Shown here piece after piece: positions 7,542 through 16,212 of a stretch of 64,000 bases of DNA. Location of the stretch: positions 124,001-188,000 of the forward strand of contig NZ_BLLG01000001.1 in the NCBI RefSeq assembly GCF_011766325.1, written 5' to 3'. Under the pieces are notes generated by a model, which made no database searches, was not told the DNA's origin, and worked only from the letters and a program-made list of their open reading frames with translations. Position numbers and translations under genes: made by a program. Numbering within the stretch: position 1 is the stretch's first letter; every line of letters starts with the position of its first letter. This DNA is from Streptomyces pacificus (GTDB taxonomy: Bacteria; Actinomycetota; Actinomycetes; Streptomycetales; Streptomycetaceae).

Positions 7542-9884
7542 ATGAGCCACGAGCCAGAGCAGCCGCGTCGGGATCCGCGTGCTCCGAACCGCCCGGGCCG
7601 TGAGACTGCTGCGAAGTCGCGTCCCGCCCGCCGCGGCCGCAGCCGGCCCCGGCGCACCGGACTGCGTCGTGTCGTCCCCACCTGGCGGATGGTGGTCGGC
7701 GCGTCCCTGCTGTTCGGGTTCGTGCTGCTCGGCGGCTTCGCCGCGGGATACCTGCTGCTGGACATCCCGCCGGCCAACGCCGCTGCCACGGCCCAGTCGA
7801 ACGTGTTCCTCTACCGGGACGGTACCCAGATCGCGCGGGACGGCGAGGTCAACCGGCAGAGTGTCCGGCTCTCCCGGGTCCCCCTGTCCGTCCGGCACGC
7901 CGTGCTGGCCGCCGAGGACCGTGACTTCTACTCCGAGCGGGCCGTCGACCCCAAGGCGATGGCCCGTGCCGCGTGGAACACCGTCACGGGCAAGGGCAAG
8001 CAGTCCGGCTCCACCATCACCCAGCAGTATGTGAAGAACTACTACCTGGGTCAGGAGCGGACGGTGACCCGCAAGGTGAAGGAGTTCTTCATCGCGATCA
8101 AGCTCGCCCGGGAGCAGAGCAAGACCGACATCCTGGAGGGCTATCTCAACACCAGCTACTTCGGCCGCAACGCGTACGGCGTCCAGGCCGCGGCGCACGC
8201 CTACTACGGCAAGGACGTCAGCGCGCTCGACACCGCGGAGGGCGCCTACCTCGCATCGCTGCTCAACGCGCCCAGCGCGTACGACGTCGCCGCGCACCCC
8301 GAGAACCTGCCCAGGGCGCTCGCCCGGTGGAACTACACCCTCGACGGCATGGTGACGGAGAACTGGCTGGCGCTCTCCGAGCGGTCCGCCATGATCTTCC
8401 CCATGCCGGGGCGGGCGGGCCCGGCGACGGGACTCTCCGGACAGCGCGGCTACATCGTGCGGGCCGTCGAGGACTGGCTCACCGGCCACGGGGTCGTCGA
8501 CGAGAAGACCCTCGCGCGCGGCGGCTACCGGATCACGACCACCCTGGAGCGTGGGAAGCAGCATGCCCTCGCCGCCGCCGTCGACCGGCATGTGATGTCC
8601 CGGCGCGATTCCGGCCGCGCGGTGGACCGGAACGTCCGCGTCGGCGGAGCGTCGATCGACCCGGCGAGCGGCAGGGTGGTCGCCCTGTACGGCGGCATCG
8701 ACTACACCGAGCAGTACGTGAACAACGCCACCCGCCGCGACTACCAGGTCGGTTCGACGTTCAAGCCGTTCGTGCTGGCCGCCGCCGTCGAGAACGGCTC
8801 CGTGACCCGGGACGGCCGCAGGATCACCCCCGACACGCTCTACGACGGCACGGACCGGCGACAGGTGCTGGGCAGCCACGGCCCGACCGGTTACGCACCC
8901 GGGAACGAGGACAACGTCTCCTACGGCCCGCTGAGCCTGCGCCTGGCCACGGACCACTCCGTCAACTCGGTGTACGCGCAGCTCGCCCAGGACGTCGGAC
9001 CGCGCAGGGTACGGGAGACCGCCGTCGCGCTCGGTGTCCCGGAGAGCACTCCGGACCTGACCGCGACCCCGTCCATCGCCCTGGGCGTGGCGACCGCGAG
9101 CGTGCTGGACATGGCCGAGGCGTACGCGACGCTCGCCAACCACGGCCGGCGCGGCATGTACTCGATCGTCGAGCGCGTCACCCGGGACGGTGTGGAACTC
9201 GCTCTGCCCGCCGTGCCGGTCCGGCAGGCCGTGAGCCGTGAAGCGGCGGACACCACCACGTCCGTGCTGATGGGCGTGGTGCGGCGGGGGTCCGGCATGG
9301 CGGCGCTGTCCGCCGGCCGGACCGCGGCGGGAAAGACGGGTACGGCGGAGGGCGACAGGGCCGCCTGGTTCGCCGGCTACACGCCCGAACTGGCGACCGT
9401 CGTCGCCGTCATGGGCCAGGACCCGGACACCGGTGCGCAGCGGTCGCTCTACGGGGCGCTGGGCCTGCCGAGGATCAACGGCGGCGGGCCCCCCGCGGCG
9501 ATCTGGGGCGCGTACACGGCGGCCGCTCTGGCAGGCAGCGAGGCGCGGGACTTCGACCTGGTGGTGGCTGAGGGGGCGGACGAGGGGCTCTCTCCGCACG
9601 GTGATCCGCACGGTGATCCGTCAGGCGAGCGGCACGACGATCTTTTGGCAGGTCCGTCCGACGGTCCGTCCGACGGTCCGTCGGGCGGACCGTTCGGCGA
9701 GGAGGTCCTCGACGGGCCTGACGACCTGCGCCGGCCCGCTGAAGACCCGCCGGCCCCGGTTGAGGGGGGTGAGGACGTCGGCGGCGACGGGCGCTCCACG
9801 GGCAACGTGCCACCGGAGAACGGGGCGGGCGGCGGTGGCGCGGCGGAGGGCGGGGTTCCGTGGGACCGTGGTGCCCGGCCGTGA
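7542..9884 (+). CDS. Bifunctional penicillin-binding protein (glycosyltransferase/transpeptidase)
   Basis: A 780-residue class A PBP that polymerises and cross-links peptidoglycan outside the membrane. It has a basic cytoplasmic tail, one membrane segment (about residues 48-73), a glycosyltransferase domain with catalytic Glu in AAEDRDFYSE (E125) and TITQQYVKN, then a transpeptidase domain with STFK (S405-K408), SVN (473-475) and KTGT (598-601). All three penicilloyl-serine motifs are intact. The C-terminal ~120 residues are a low-complexity acidic Gly/Asp/Pro tail with PSDG and HGDP repeats. The ATG at 7542 is preferred over an upstream in-frame start because the preceding 74 codons look non-coding and an AGGGA site precedes it. 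Confidence 0.93.
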   Translation: MSHEPEQPRRDPRAPNRPGRETAAKSRPARRGRSRPRRTGLRRVVPTWRMVVGASLLFGFVLLGGFAAGYLLLDIPPANAAATAQSNVFLYRDGTQIARDGEVNRQSVRLSRVPLSVRHAVLAAEDRDFYSERAVDPKAMARAAWNTVTGKGKQSGSTITQQYVKNYYLGQERTVTRKVKEFFIAIKLAREQSKTDILEGYLNTSYFGRNAYGVQAAAHAYYGKDVSALDTAEGAYLASLLNAPSAYDVAAHPENLPRALARWNYTLDGMVTENWLALSERSAMIFPMPGRAGPATGLSGQRGYIVRAVEDWLTGHGVVDEKTLARGGYRITTTLERGKQHALAAAVDRHVMSRRDSGRAVDRNVRVGGASIDPASGRVVALYGGIDYTEQYVNNATRRDYQVGSTFKPFVLAAAVENGSVTRDGRRITPDTLYDGTDRRQVLGSHGPTGYAPGNEDNVSYGPLSLRLATDHSVNSVYAQLAQDVGPRRVRETAVALGVPESTPDLTATPSIALGVATASVLDMAEAYATLANHGRRGMYSIVERVTRDGVELALPAVPVRQAVSREAADTTTSVLMGVVRRGSGMAALSAGRTAAGKTGTAEGDRAAWFAGYTPELATVVAVMGQDPDTGAQRSLYGALGLPRINGGGPPAAIWGAYTAAALAGSEARDFDLVVAEGADEGLSPHGDPHGDPSGERHDDLLAGPSDGPSDGPSGGPFGEEVLDGPDDLRRPAEDPPAPVEGGEDVGGDGRSTGNVPPENGAGGGGAAEGGVPWDRGARP

Positions 9885-9954
9885 GGCGGAACCACCGGAG
9901 GCCGCTCCTCCACGACCGGCCGGACCGGCGGTGAGCCGGGCGGGGAGCGCGGCG

Positions 9955-10275
9955 TCAGTGGCCCGAGGTCGCCTTCAGGCCCACCACGGCGACCAGGAGC
10001 AGCACCACGAAGAAGATCCGGGCGGCGGTTGCTGGCTCGCCCAGGACGGCCATGCCCACGATCGCGGCTCCGGCCGCCCCGATGCCGACCCAGACGCCGT
10101 AGGCGGTGCCGATGGGCAGTGCCTTGGCGGCCTGGGACAGCAGCAGCATGCTGGCGACGATCCCGGCGACGGTGAACACGCTCGGCCAGAGCCGGGTGAA
10201 CCCTTCCGTGAACTTCATGCCGATCGCCCAGCCGACCTCGAGCAGGCCGGCGAGTAGGAGCAGGACCCATGCCAT
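9955..10275 (-). CDS. SMR-family small multidrug/guanidinium exporter
   Basis: The 106-residue protein is the usual size for the small multidrug resistance family and has four hydrophobic helices. The conserved membrane glutamate is present in LEVGWAIGMKFTEGFT (helix 1), followed by KALPIGTAYGVWVGIGAAG (helix 3) and the GEPATAARI loop. SMR proteins work as dual-topology dimers that exchange protons for cations or guanidinium; the SugE/Gdx and QacE branches cannot be separated safely here. The ATG at 10275 begins right at helix 1. Confidence 0.93.
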   Translation of the reverse strand: MAWVLLLLAGLLEVGWAIGMKFTEGFTRLWPSVFTVAGIVASMLLLSQAAKALPIGTAYGVWVGIGAAGAAIVGMAVLGEPATAARIFFVVLLLVAVVGLKATSGH

Positions 10276-10433
10276 GGCAGGCACCTCCGGGACGCGGACT
10301 TCGGGCGGGGTGCGTCGTCTTTTCCTGCCCGGTACGGCGCGTCTCGTCGGGTCGGTCTCCACGGTAGCAAAGGGTGTGAGAACGGCCTGGGGACCGGTGT
10401 CGCCAGGCCGTCTCCCCGCCGTGAGACCGTTGC

Positions 10434-10489
10434 TGGTGCCTGGTGCCTGGTGCCTGGTGCCTGGTGCCTGGTGCCTGGTGCCTGGTGCC
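10434..10489. repeat. Heptanucleotide tandem repeat (TGGTGCC x8)
   Basis: Eight perfect consecutive copies of TGGTGCC lie in the 455-base gap between the SMR gene and the GroES-like gene, upstream of the SMR start. Flanking bases (gttgc before, cgctgcccgctg after) are degenerate copies. The rest of the gap is GC-rich with short GTG-rich runs and no convincing gene. Confidence 0.95.
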
Positions 10490-10730
10490 CGCTGCCCGCT
10501 GACCCGGGGTCGGCGCGGCCCGTGGCGACGCCGTCCAGTCCCGCGCCGCTCAGTCCGGTTCATCCGGTATACGCGCCTGTGTGGTATGCGCGGTGTGTGC
10601 GGTTCGTGCGGTCCGGTTCCCGCGGTCGCTTCCGCGGCCGGGACCGGACCCGGGCCTCAGCGTCCGGAATGCGGCCGCCCCGCGTGCCGGGGGCGGCAGG
10701 CGGGGCGGGTTCTCGCGGGTGCGGGGGCCG

Positions 10731-11078
10731 CTACAGATAGAGCCCGGTGGAGTCCTCTGCGCCCTCGAAGCGGTCCGCAGCGACGGCGTGCAGGTCGCGC
10801 TCCCGCATCAGGACGTATGCGACGCCGCGCACCTCGACCTCCGCGCGGTCCTCCGGGTCGTACAGCACCCGGTCCCCGGCCTCCACCGTACGGACGTTCT
10901 GCCCGACGGCGACCACCTCCGCCCAGGCGAGCCGCCGACCGACGGCCGCGGTCGCCGGAATCAGGATTCCGCCGCCCGACCGCCGCTCGCCCTCGGGGGC
11001 GTCCGACCGGACCAGTACCCGGTCGTGCAGCATCTTGATGGGTAGCTTGTCGTGCTTGCCGAGGCTGTTGTCGCTCAC
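10731..11078 (-). CDS. GroES-like co-chaperonin family protein
   Basis: The 115-residue protein carries the GroES beta-barrel pattern: MLHDRVLVRSD at about residues 16-26, the mobile-loop-like GERRSGGGILIPATA, then WAEVVAVGQNVRTVEAGDRVLYDP and a C-terminal strand. It is a divergent paralogue with an N-terminal ~15-residue extension from the GTG at 11078 and a C-terminal tail (DSTGLYL) not found in canonical GroES. No groEL lies beside it, so a classical chaperonin role is uncertain. It overlaps neither neighbour; the DUF3618 gene is 55 bases upstream on the same strand. Confidence 0.85.
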   Translation of the reverse strand: MSDNSLGKHDKLPIKMLHDRVLVRSDAPEGERRSGGGILIPATAAVGRRLAWAEVVAVGQNVRTVEAGDRVLYDPEDRAEVEVRGVAYVLMRERDLHAVAADRFEGAEDSTGLYL

Positions 11079-11133
11079 GGCATCGAACCTACCTGCCGAA
11101 CGCCGGTTCGGCCGCCGCCGGGGTGGAGCGGAG

Positions 11134-11454
11134 TCACGCCTTCCGCTTCCTGGCTGCCAGGGTGAGCAGACCCACCACACCCACCACGGCGAGCGCCGCG
11201 GGCACCGCGCGCTCCAGCCGCGGTGTGCCGTCCGGGTGCACGAAGTGGTGCTTCACATCGGTCACCACGCGATTCGCGGCCACGAACGCACGCCCGGCGG
11301 TGTGGTCCACGGCCGAGGCGGCCTTGGCCTTCGCATCCCCGATGATCGTCTTCGGGTGCACCCGCGTCCCGAGCTCGTCGAGCGTCTCGGCGAGCTGCTC
11401 GCGCCGGCGGACGATGTCCGCCTCGATCTGCGCAGGGGTCCTGGCGTCCGACAC
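11134..11454 (-). CDS. DUF3618 domain protein
   Basis: The 106-residue protein has the DUF3618 N-terminal helix (SDARTPAQIEADIVRRREQL, then AETLDELGTRVHPKTIIGDA), an amphipathic middle and a C-terminal membrane helix (about residues 82-100) ending in a basic KRKA tail. It is therefore probably a tail-anchored or single-pass membrane protein. The function of the family is unknown. The GTG at 11454 begins exactly at the conserved motif. Confidence 0.88.
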   Translation of the reverse strand: MSDARTPAQIEADIVRRREQLAETLDELGTRVHPKTIIGDAKAKAASAVDHTAGRAFVAANRVVTDVKHHFVHPDGTPRLERAVPAALAVVGVVGLLTLAARKRKA

Positions 11455-11582
11455 CGCGCCGCCTCCGTCGTCGTATCCGGTAGTCCTCCTGGACAGTCTG
11501 TCAGCTCGATGCCGACCGCACCCCGCGGCACCCCCTATTACGCTCGCTCCCGTACGCACACTTTCCCCGAGGAGAACCGAGA

Positions 11583-12050
11583 ATGAGCGAGCGACTCCAG
11601 CCCGGCGACACCGCCCCGGACTTCACCCTGCCCGACGCGGACGGCAACGAGGTCTCGCTCGCCGACCACAGGGGCCGCAAGGTCATCGTGTACTTCTACC
11701 CGGCCGCGCTCACCCCGGGCTGCACCAAGCAGGCCTGCGACTTCACCGACAACCTGGACCTGCTTGCAGGAGCCGGGTACGACGTGATCGGGGTGTCCCC
11801 GGACAAGCCCGAGAAGCTGGCGCGGTTCCGCCAGAAGGAGAATCTGAAGGTCACCCTCCTCGGCGACCCCTCGAAGGCGGTCCTGGAGGCCTATGGCGCG
11901 TTCGGCGAGAAGAAGCTCTACGGGAAGACGGTGACCGGTGTCATCCGCTCCACGGTCGTGGTGGGCGAGGACGGCAGGGTCGAGCGGGCGCTGTACAACG
12001 TGAAGGCGACCGGTCACGTCGCGAAGATCATCAAGGATCTGGGTCTCTGA
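11583..12050 (+). CDS. bcp: Thioredoxin-dependent thiol peroxidase (Bcp/PrxQ)
   Basis: The 155-residue peroxiredoxin reduces hydrogen peroxide and organic peroxides in the cytoplasm. The peroxidatic cysteine is C47 in TPGCTKQACDF, and the resolving cysteine C52 lies five residues later, as in atypical two-cysteine Bcp proteins. YFYPAALTPG and GVSPD are also family signatures. A GAGGAGAA ribosome site sits just ahead of the ATG at 11583. It is divergent from DUF3618. Confidence 0.96.
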   Translation: MSERLQPGDTAPDFTLPDADGNEVSLADHRGRKVIVYFYPAALTPGCTKQACDFTDNLDLLAGAGYDVIGVSPDKPEKLARFRQKENLKVTLLGDPSKAVLEAYGAFGEKKLYGKTVTGVIRSTVVVGEDGRVERALYNVKATGHVAKIIKDLGL

Positions 12051-12159
12051 CGTCCGGGTCTCTGACCTGCTGTCGGCCGCGGCCCGTGGGAACTCGACGT
12101 GCGCCCTGGGAGTACCAGAGGTAGGGAGAAGGCGTACGGCCCCGGGGTAGGAGGGTCGT

Positions 12160-13833
12160 GTGCGTGGACGGGCGGAGCGGATGATGCGAACAGAGGGAAC
12201 CGGGCGCGAGGATCCGGCGGCCGGCCGCCCCGGGCGCGCCGCGGGTGTGCCGGAGGACGACGGCCAGGCCGGTGGGGGCTTGCCGGTGGAGGTGCCGGGC
12301 TCCGTGGACTCCTCCTCCGGCGACCCGGCCGCGGACAGCGGCGCCGGTAGCCGCTTCGAGGGCGGCCCCGAGAGCGGCGCCGACGGTACTCCCGGTAAGG
12401 GCCCCGACGGCGCCGGGCACGGTTCAGTCCGTGCGGGGGGCGGCGAAGCGGAGCGTGTGGAGGCGCCGGGCCGTGCGGGGGGTGGAACGGAGCGTGCGGG
12501 AGCGCTGGGCCGAGCGGGTGGTGGCGGGCGCGACTCCGGGCCCCCTCGTACGCGCCCGGCGCCGCTCGTGTCGTTCGGGTACACCGCCGCCGACGAGGAG
12601 AAGCGCCGCGGTGTGCGCCGGATGAAGGCGACGGCCACCGGCCTCCTCGTCCTGGTGGCGGTGATCTTTGCGCTCGCCACCTGGGCCGGGAAGTCCGGTA
12701 TCGAAGGCTGGCCCGGCTATGTGGCCGCGGCCGCCGAGGCCGGGATGGTGGGCGCACTGGCCGACTGGTTCGCGGTCACCGCGCTGTTCCGGCACCCCCT
12801 CGGCATCCCCATCCCGCATACCGCGATCATCCCCAGGAAGAAGGACCAGCTCGGCGCGTCGCTCGGGAGCTTCGTGGGGGACAACTTCCTCTCCCAGGAC
12901 GTCGTACGGGCCCGGCTGCGCGGGCTCTCCCTCGGTGGCCGGCTCGGTGCGTGGCTCGCCGAGCCGGCGCACGCCGACCGCGTCACCGCGGAACTGTCCA
13001 CCGCACTGCGCGGTGCGCTGGCCGTTCTGCGGGACTCCGACGTCCAGGCCGTCGTCGGTGAGGCCATCACCCGCCGCGCGGAGGCCGTCGAGGTCGCACC
13101 CGGCATCGGCAAGACCCTCGACAAGATCGTCGCCGACGGCGCTCACCGCCGTGCCGTCGATCTGGTCTGTGCCCGCGCCCACGACTGGCTGGTCACACAC
13201 GGCGATTCCGTCATGGATGCCGTCCAGGGCGGAGCACCGGGCTGGACGCCGCGCTTCGTCGACCGCAAGGTGGGTGAGCGCGTCTACAAGGAGCTGGTCC
13301 GCTTCGTCACCGAGATGCGCGACGCCCCCCACCACCCGGCGCGCGGCGCGATCGACCGGTTCCTCGCCGACTTCGCCTCCGATCTCCAGGCCGACACCGA
13401 CACCCGGGCGCGGGTGGAGCGCATGAAGTCCGACATGCTCTCCCGCCCCGAGGTGCAGGACGTCATCGCGTCGGCCTGGTCTTCCGTGCGCGCCATGATC
13501 ATTTCCGCCGCGGAGGACGAGCGCAGTGAGCTGCGGCTGCGGGCCCGCGCCTCGCTGATGTCCCTCGGCGCGCGGCTGGCGACGGACGGCAGGCTCCAGC
13601 AGAAGCTGGAGGGCTGGATCGAGAACGCCGCGGTGTACGTGGTCACGACGTACCGCGAGGAGATCACTTCCCTGATCAGCGACACGGTCGCGGGCTGGGA
13701 CGCCGAGCACACCTCACGGAAGATCGAGGCGCACATCGGCCGCGATCTGCAGTTCATCCGGATCAACGGCACGGTCGTCGGAGCGCTCGCCGGGCTCGTC
13801 ATCTACACGGTGGTACACGCACTCGGAGGATGA
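12160..13833 (+). CDS. DUF445 membrane protein
   Basis: The 557-residue protein has a ~135-residue disordered Gly/Ala/Glu-rich N terminus, then a DUF445 domain: a membrane helix around residues 158-175, the hallmark TALFRHPLGIPIPHTAIIPR, long helical repeats with IGKTLDKIV and FVDRKVGERVYKEL, and a closing membrane helix (GTVVGALAGLVIYTVVHALGG). Both ends are membrane-anchored with a helical middle. Function is unknown. The GTG at 12160 is chosen because an AGGAGGG site sits five bases before it; ATGs at 12181 and 12184 are alternatives. Confidence 0.88.
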   Translation: MRGRAERMMRTEGTGREDPAAGRPGRAAGVPEDDGQAGGGLPVEVPGSVDSSSGDPAADSGAGSRFEGGPESGADGTPGKGPDGAGHGSVRAGGGEAERVEAPGRAGGGTERAGALGRAGGGGRDSGPPRTRPAPLVSFGYTAADEEKRRGVRRMKATATGLLVLVAVIFALATWAGKSGIEGWPGYVAAAAEAGMVGALADWFAVTALFRHPLGIPIPHTAIIPRKKDQLGASLGSFVGDNFLSQDVVRARLRGLSLGGRLGAWLAEPAHADRVTAELSTALRGALAVLRDSDVQAVVGEAITRRAEAVEVAPGIGKTLDKIVADGAHRRAVDLVCARAHDWLVTHGDSVMDAVQGGAPGWTPRFVDRKVGERVYKELVRFVTEMRDAPHHPARGAIDRFLADFASDLQADTDTRARVERMKSDMLSRPEVQDVIASAWSSVRAMIISAAEDERSELRLRARASLMSLGARLATDGRLQQKLEGWIENAAVYVVTTYREEITSLISDTVAGWDAEHTSRKIEAHIGRDLQFIRINGTVVGALAGLVIYTVVHALGG

Positions 13834-14466
13834 GCCGCGCGGCGGACTGGGCGCCGGGGTGCTCCCGGCGCGGCGGCCGGTGACATGGGCGCCGGGCGCC
13901 GGGCGCGGCGCACGGGGAGCGGGAACCGGCGACCGGCGGCGGGGAACCCGGCGCGCGGCGCGCGGCGACCACGGCAGTGGCGGCAGCGGCGCCACAGTGG
14001 TGGCTGTGGCCCTCGTTGTGGCCGTGGCGGCGATAAAGCGCCGGGTGCGCGACCGGATCCTGTCTTCCGGTCGCGCACCCGGCCACCATGGGGGAGTTGC
14101 CGTTAAGTACGGAGAGGCCGCCGACCTCGTTCAGCGGTTCCCGGATTTTCTTTCAGCCGCCCGCCGAGCGGCGCTGGAACCGTCGTCGGCCCGGTGGGTG
14201 TGCATCGGCGGGCCGGGTGCGTCGGCGCCGGTGGCGCCCCTGCGTCAGTGGCCGGCGGGCCGTCACGGCCCGGCCCCGTCGGGCGGCTCTCGCGGGCGGG
14301 CATGCCGGAACCCCTGCGGGGGACCCCGCGGAGCACCATGGCGACCGGGGTGAGCCAGCGCCGGGGCGGGAAGCGCTGGCGCGCGGGCGGAGGGTCGCGC
14401 TGGGGCCGATGCGTTGCGCCGGGGCCTCCCGGAACGCACCCTGGAGGGAGAGGTAGGGAGACCGCC
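13834..14466. other. Long intergenic region with hairpin
   Basis: This 633-base gap follows the DUF445 gene. Apart from the hairpin at 14040-14083 it shows GC-rich low-complexity sequence (GGCGCCGGGCGCC-type runs near 13880-13960). In-frame upstream codons of the next gene look non-coding. No gene or RNA is recognised. Confidence 0.6.
14040..14083. terminator. 18-bp stem hairpin downstream of DUF445
   Basis: Arms 14040-14057 and 14066-14083 are exact reverse complements around an 8-base loop (TCCTGTCT). No T-tract follows, but such strong GC hairpins are the usual terminators in Streptomyces. Confidence 0.75.
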
Positions 14467-14910
14467 ATGCCCACTCTCGAGGAACAGATCGACATCACGG
14501 CGCCCGGTGACGTGGTCTGGCACCACCTGCACCGGGTCGAGGACTATCCGCAGTTCGTCGGGGGCGTACGGGAGGCCCGTCGCGAGGGAGACTCCGGTGT
14601 CCACGTGGACGTGGAGACCGCGGCGGGGCGGGTCTTGGGGCTCGACGCCGCCACGGACGATCTCCGTCCCCACCGGACGATGACCTGGAGGACAGCCGAG
14701 ACCCCGCACCTCAGCGGTTCCGTCTCGCTCCTTCCGATCGACGCGACCCACACCAGGATGCAACTGCGCATGGAGTACGACCCCGCGGAGGCGCACGACG
14801 CGTTCGGGGGCCCCAGGGGATTCGCCCAGTCGTCCGCGATCGAGAGGACCGTCCGGGCCGACCTCCACCAGTTCAAGGACCTGGTGGAACAGGCGAACCC
14901 ATACAGCTGA
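14467..14910 (+). CDS. SRPBCC (START/polyketide-cyclase-like) protein
   Basis: The 147-residue protein follows the SRPBCC helix-grip pattern: an N-terminal strand (EEQIDITAPGDVVWHHLHRVEDYPQFV), two helices, beta strands and a long C-terminal helix starting near ERTVRADLHQFKDLVE. Such folds bind hydrophobic ligands in a deep cavity; no ligand can be deduced. The ATG at 14467 follows a strong GGGAGAGGTAGGGAG purine tract. It precedes a DUF1876 gene by 59 bases and may be co-transcribed with it. Confidence 0.85.
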   Translation: MPTLEEQIDITAPGDVVWHHLHRVEDYPQFVGGVREARREGDSGVHVDVETAAGRVLGLDAATDDLRPHRTMTWRTAETPHLSGSVSLLPIDATHTRMQLRMEYDPAEAHDAFGGPRGFAQSSAIERTVRADLHQFKDLVEQANPYS

Positions 14911-14969
14911 CCACGCAGTGCCCCGCGGTGGACGGGGCCCACGGAACCGTATGGCGAAGGTGACCCGTC

Positions 14970-15236
14970 ATGACGACGCAGCACTGGAACATCGACTTGT
15001 CGTTCGAGGAGGACGGGACGCGGACGGCCTGCAAGGCCTCCCTCAGCGGCCCGAACGCCCCCGGTGTCGAGGGCAGGGGCGTGGCCAGGCGCAATCCGGA
15101 CGACACTCCGGACGCGAAGATCGGCGAGGAACTGGCAGCGGCCCGCGCCTGTTCCGAGCTGGCCCACGAACTCGTGGGCCGTGCGGCGGCCGATGTCGAG
15201 AGCCACACCCATCGGCCGGCGAACATCGGGATGTGA
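14970..15236 (+). CDS. DUF1876 (dsRBD-like) small protein
   Basis: This 88-residue protein matches DUF1876: W-N-I-D-L-S-F-E-E-D-G-T-R-T near the N terminus, the GRGVARRNPDD segment and the helical EELAAARACSELAHEL end. The fold resembles a double-stranded-RNA-binding domain and is widespread in actinobacteria, but its role is unknown. It is full length. Confidence 0.9.
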   Translation: MTTQHWNIDLSFEEDGTRTACKASLSGPNAPGVEGRGVARRNPDDTPDAKIGEELAAARACSELAHELVGRAAADVESHTHRPANIGM

Positions 15237-15321
15237 ACCGCGGCGGCCGGCCCGGCGGCCCGGCGCCAGGCGCTCAGGCCGTTCGGCCGCACGCCGTCGG
15301 CGCCGAGCACCGCACCGCCCG

Positions 15322-15822
15322 TCAGCCCCACAGCCTGTACGTCACCTCGGGGGGCAGGTGCTCGGGCCTGCTGCCCGGGAAGCTGAGGTGGAGCTGCCCG
15401 TAACGCTGCCGGTCGGGGGCCTTTTCCCACGCCTCCGGGCGCTCGAGCCGAACGTTCACGGGGTACGAGCGGAACGTGCCCGCCGCACAGTAGGGCTTGC
15501 AGTCGTTGACCACGTTCAGCCCCGAGGCGAAGGCGAATCTCGGCCCCCACGACGACCACCGGAGCTGGGTCAGCCCGCTGTTGCCGTCCCCGCAGGCGAT
15601 CAGGAACTCACTCGGCCGTACCTGGGCCTTCATGAAGCAGTCCACGACGACGACCTCGTCATCGGGCCGGGCCGTCACGGAGGAGGATGCTGAGACGGAT
15701 GCTGAGCGGGACTGTGAGGGGTACGAGGAAGGGGACGCTGACGCGGTCGCGGGCACAAGGCCCACCGCGAGCACCGTCGCGGCAAAGATCACGGCCCCGG
15801 TCCTCAGCTTGTGTCTCTGCAT
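15322..15822 (-). CDS. Exported protein of unknown function
   Basis: The 166-residue product has a Sec signal peptide (MQRHKLRTGAVIFAAT followed by a hydrophobic core and an AxA-type site near ATASA), a Ser-rich linker and a ~115-residue folded domain with four cysteines (DCFMK, IACGD, DCKPYC) that could form two disulfides. No family is recognised. The start at 15822 is chosen because the signal peptide begins there. It converges on the DUF1876 gene. Confidence 0.8.
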   Translation of the reverse strand: MQRHKLRTGAVIFAATVLAVGLVPATASASPSSYPSQSRSASVSASSSVTARPDDEVVVVDCFMKAQVRPSEFLIACGDGNSGLTQLRWSSWGPRFAFASGLNVVNDCKPYCAAGTFRSYPVNVRLERPEAWEKAPDRQRYGQLHLSFPGSRPEHLPPEVTYRLWG

Positions 15823-16212
15823 GTCTGCTCCCAGCCGTCTCTCCCCGAGCCACCCGTCCCCTACCGTGCCCACGCGCCCATGCCGACCCCCATGCGGCCC
15901 GGCATCCCCAGCGCGTCCGGGCGGATGTCCACTCCCTTCCCCGGCTCCTCCGGCGGTTGCCCCTGTATCGACGCTACGACCGCACCGGGGGACCCACCAC
16001 TTACAGAGCCGGGCCGGGGCGTATTCCCGGCAGAGGTCTGCGCGGGACGCCTCTCGTTGATCCGGGTTGATCGGCCGCTCCTCGAGTCCGCCGACCGGTT
16101 TCCCTCGCCAACGGACCCAGCCGACTCAACGGACACCGGCCCCCGTCCCCCGGCCCCCGTTCCCCTCCGCGTGCCGTGCTCCTCCCCAGGGCGCCCGCTG
16201 CCGTCGGCGAGA
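15823..16212. other. Intergenic region without recognised features
   Basis: This 390-base gap between two minus-strand genes holds the promoter side of the exported-protein gene and the 3' side of the SEC-C gene. No strong hairpin, repeat or coding pattern is seen. Confidence 0.5.

Noticed and set aside
10276..10420. Guanidine riboswitch upstream of the SMR gene
   Set aside because: The leader has several ACGA/GACG words, but I could not find paired hairpins with the mini-ykkC loop pattern, so no riboswitch is claimed.
14194..14466. N-terminal extension of the SRPBCC protein
   Set aside because: These codons are Arg/Gly/Pro-rich with non-coding composition, and the ribosome site lies directly before 14467.
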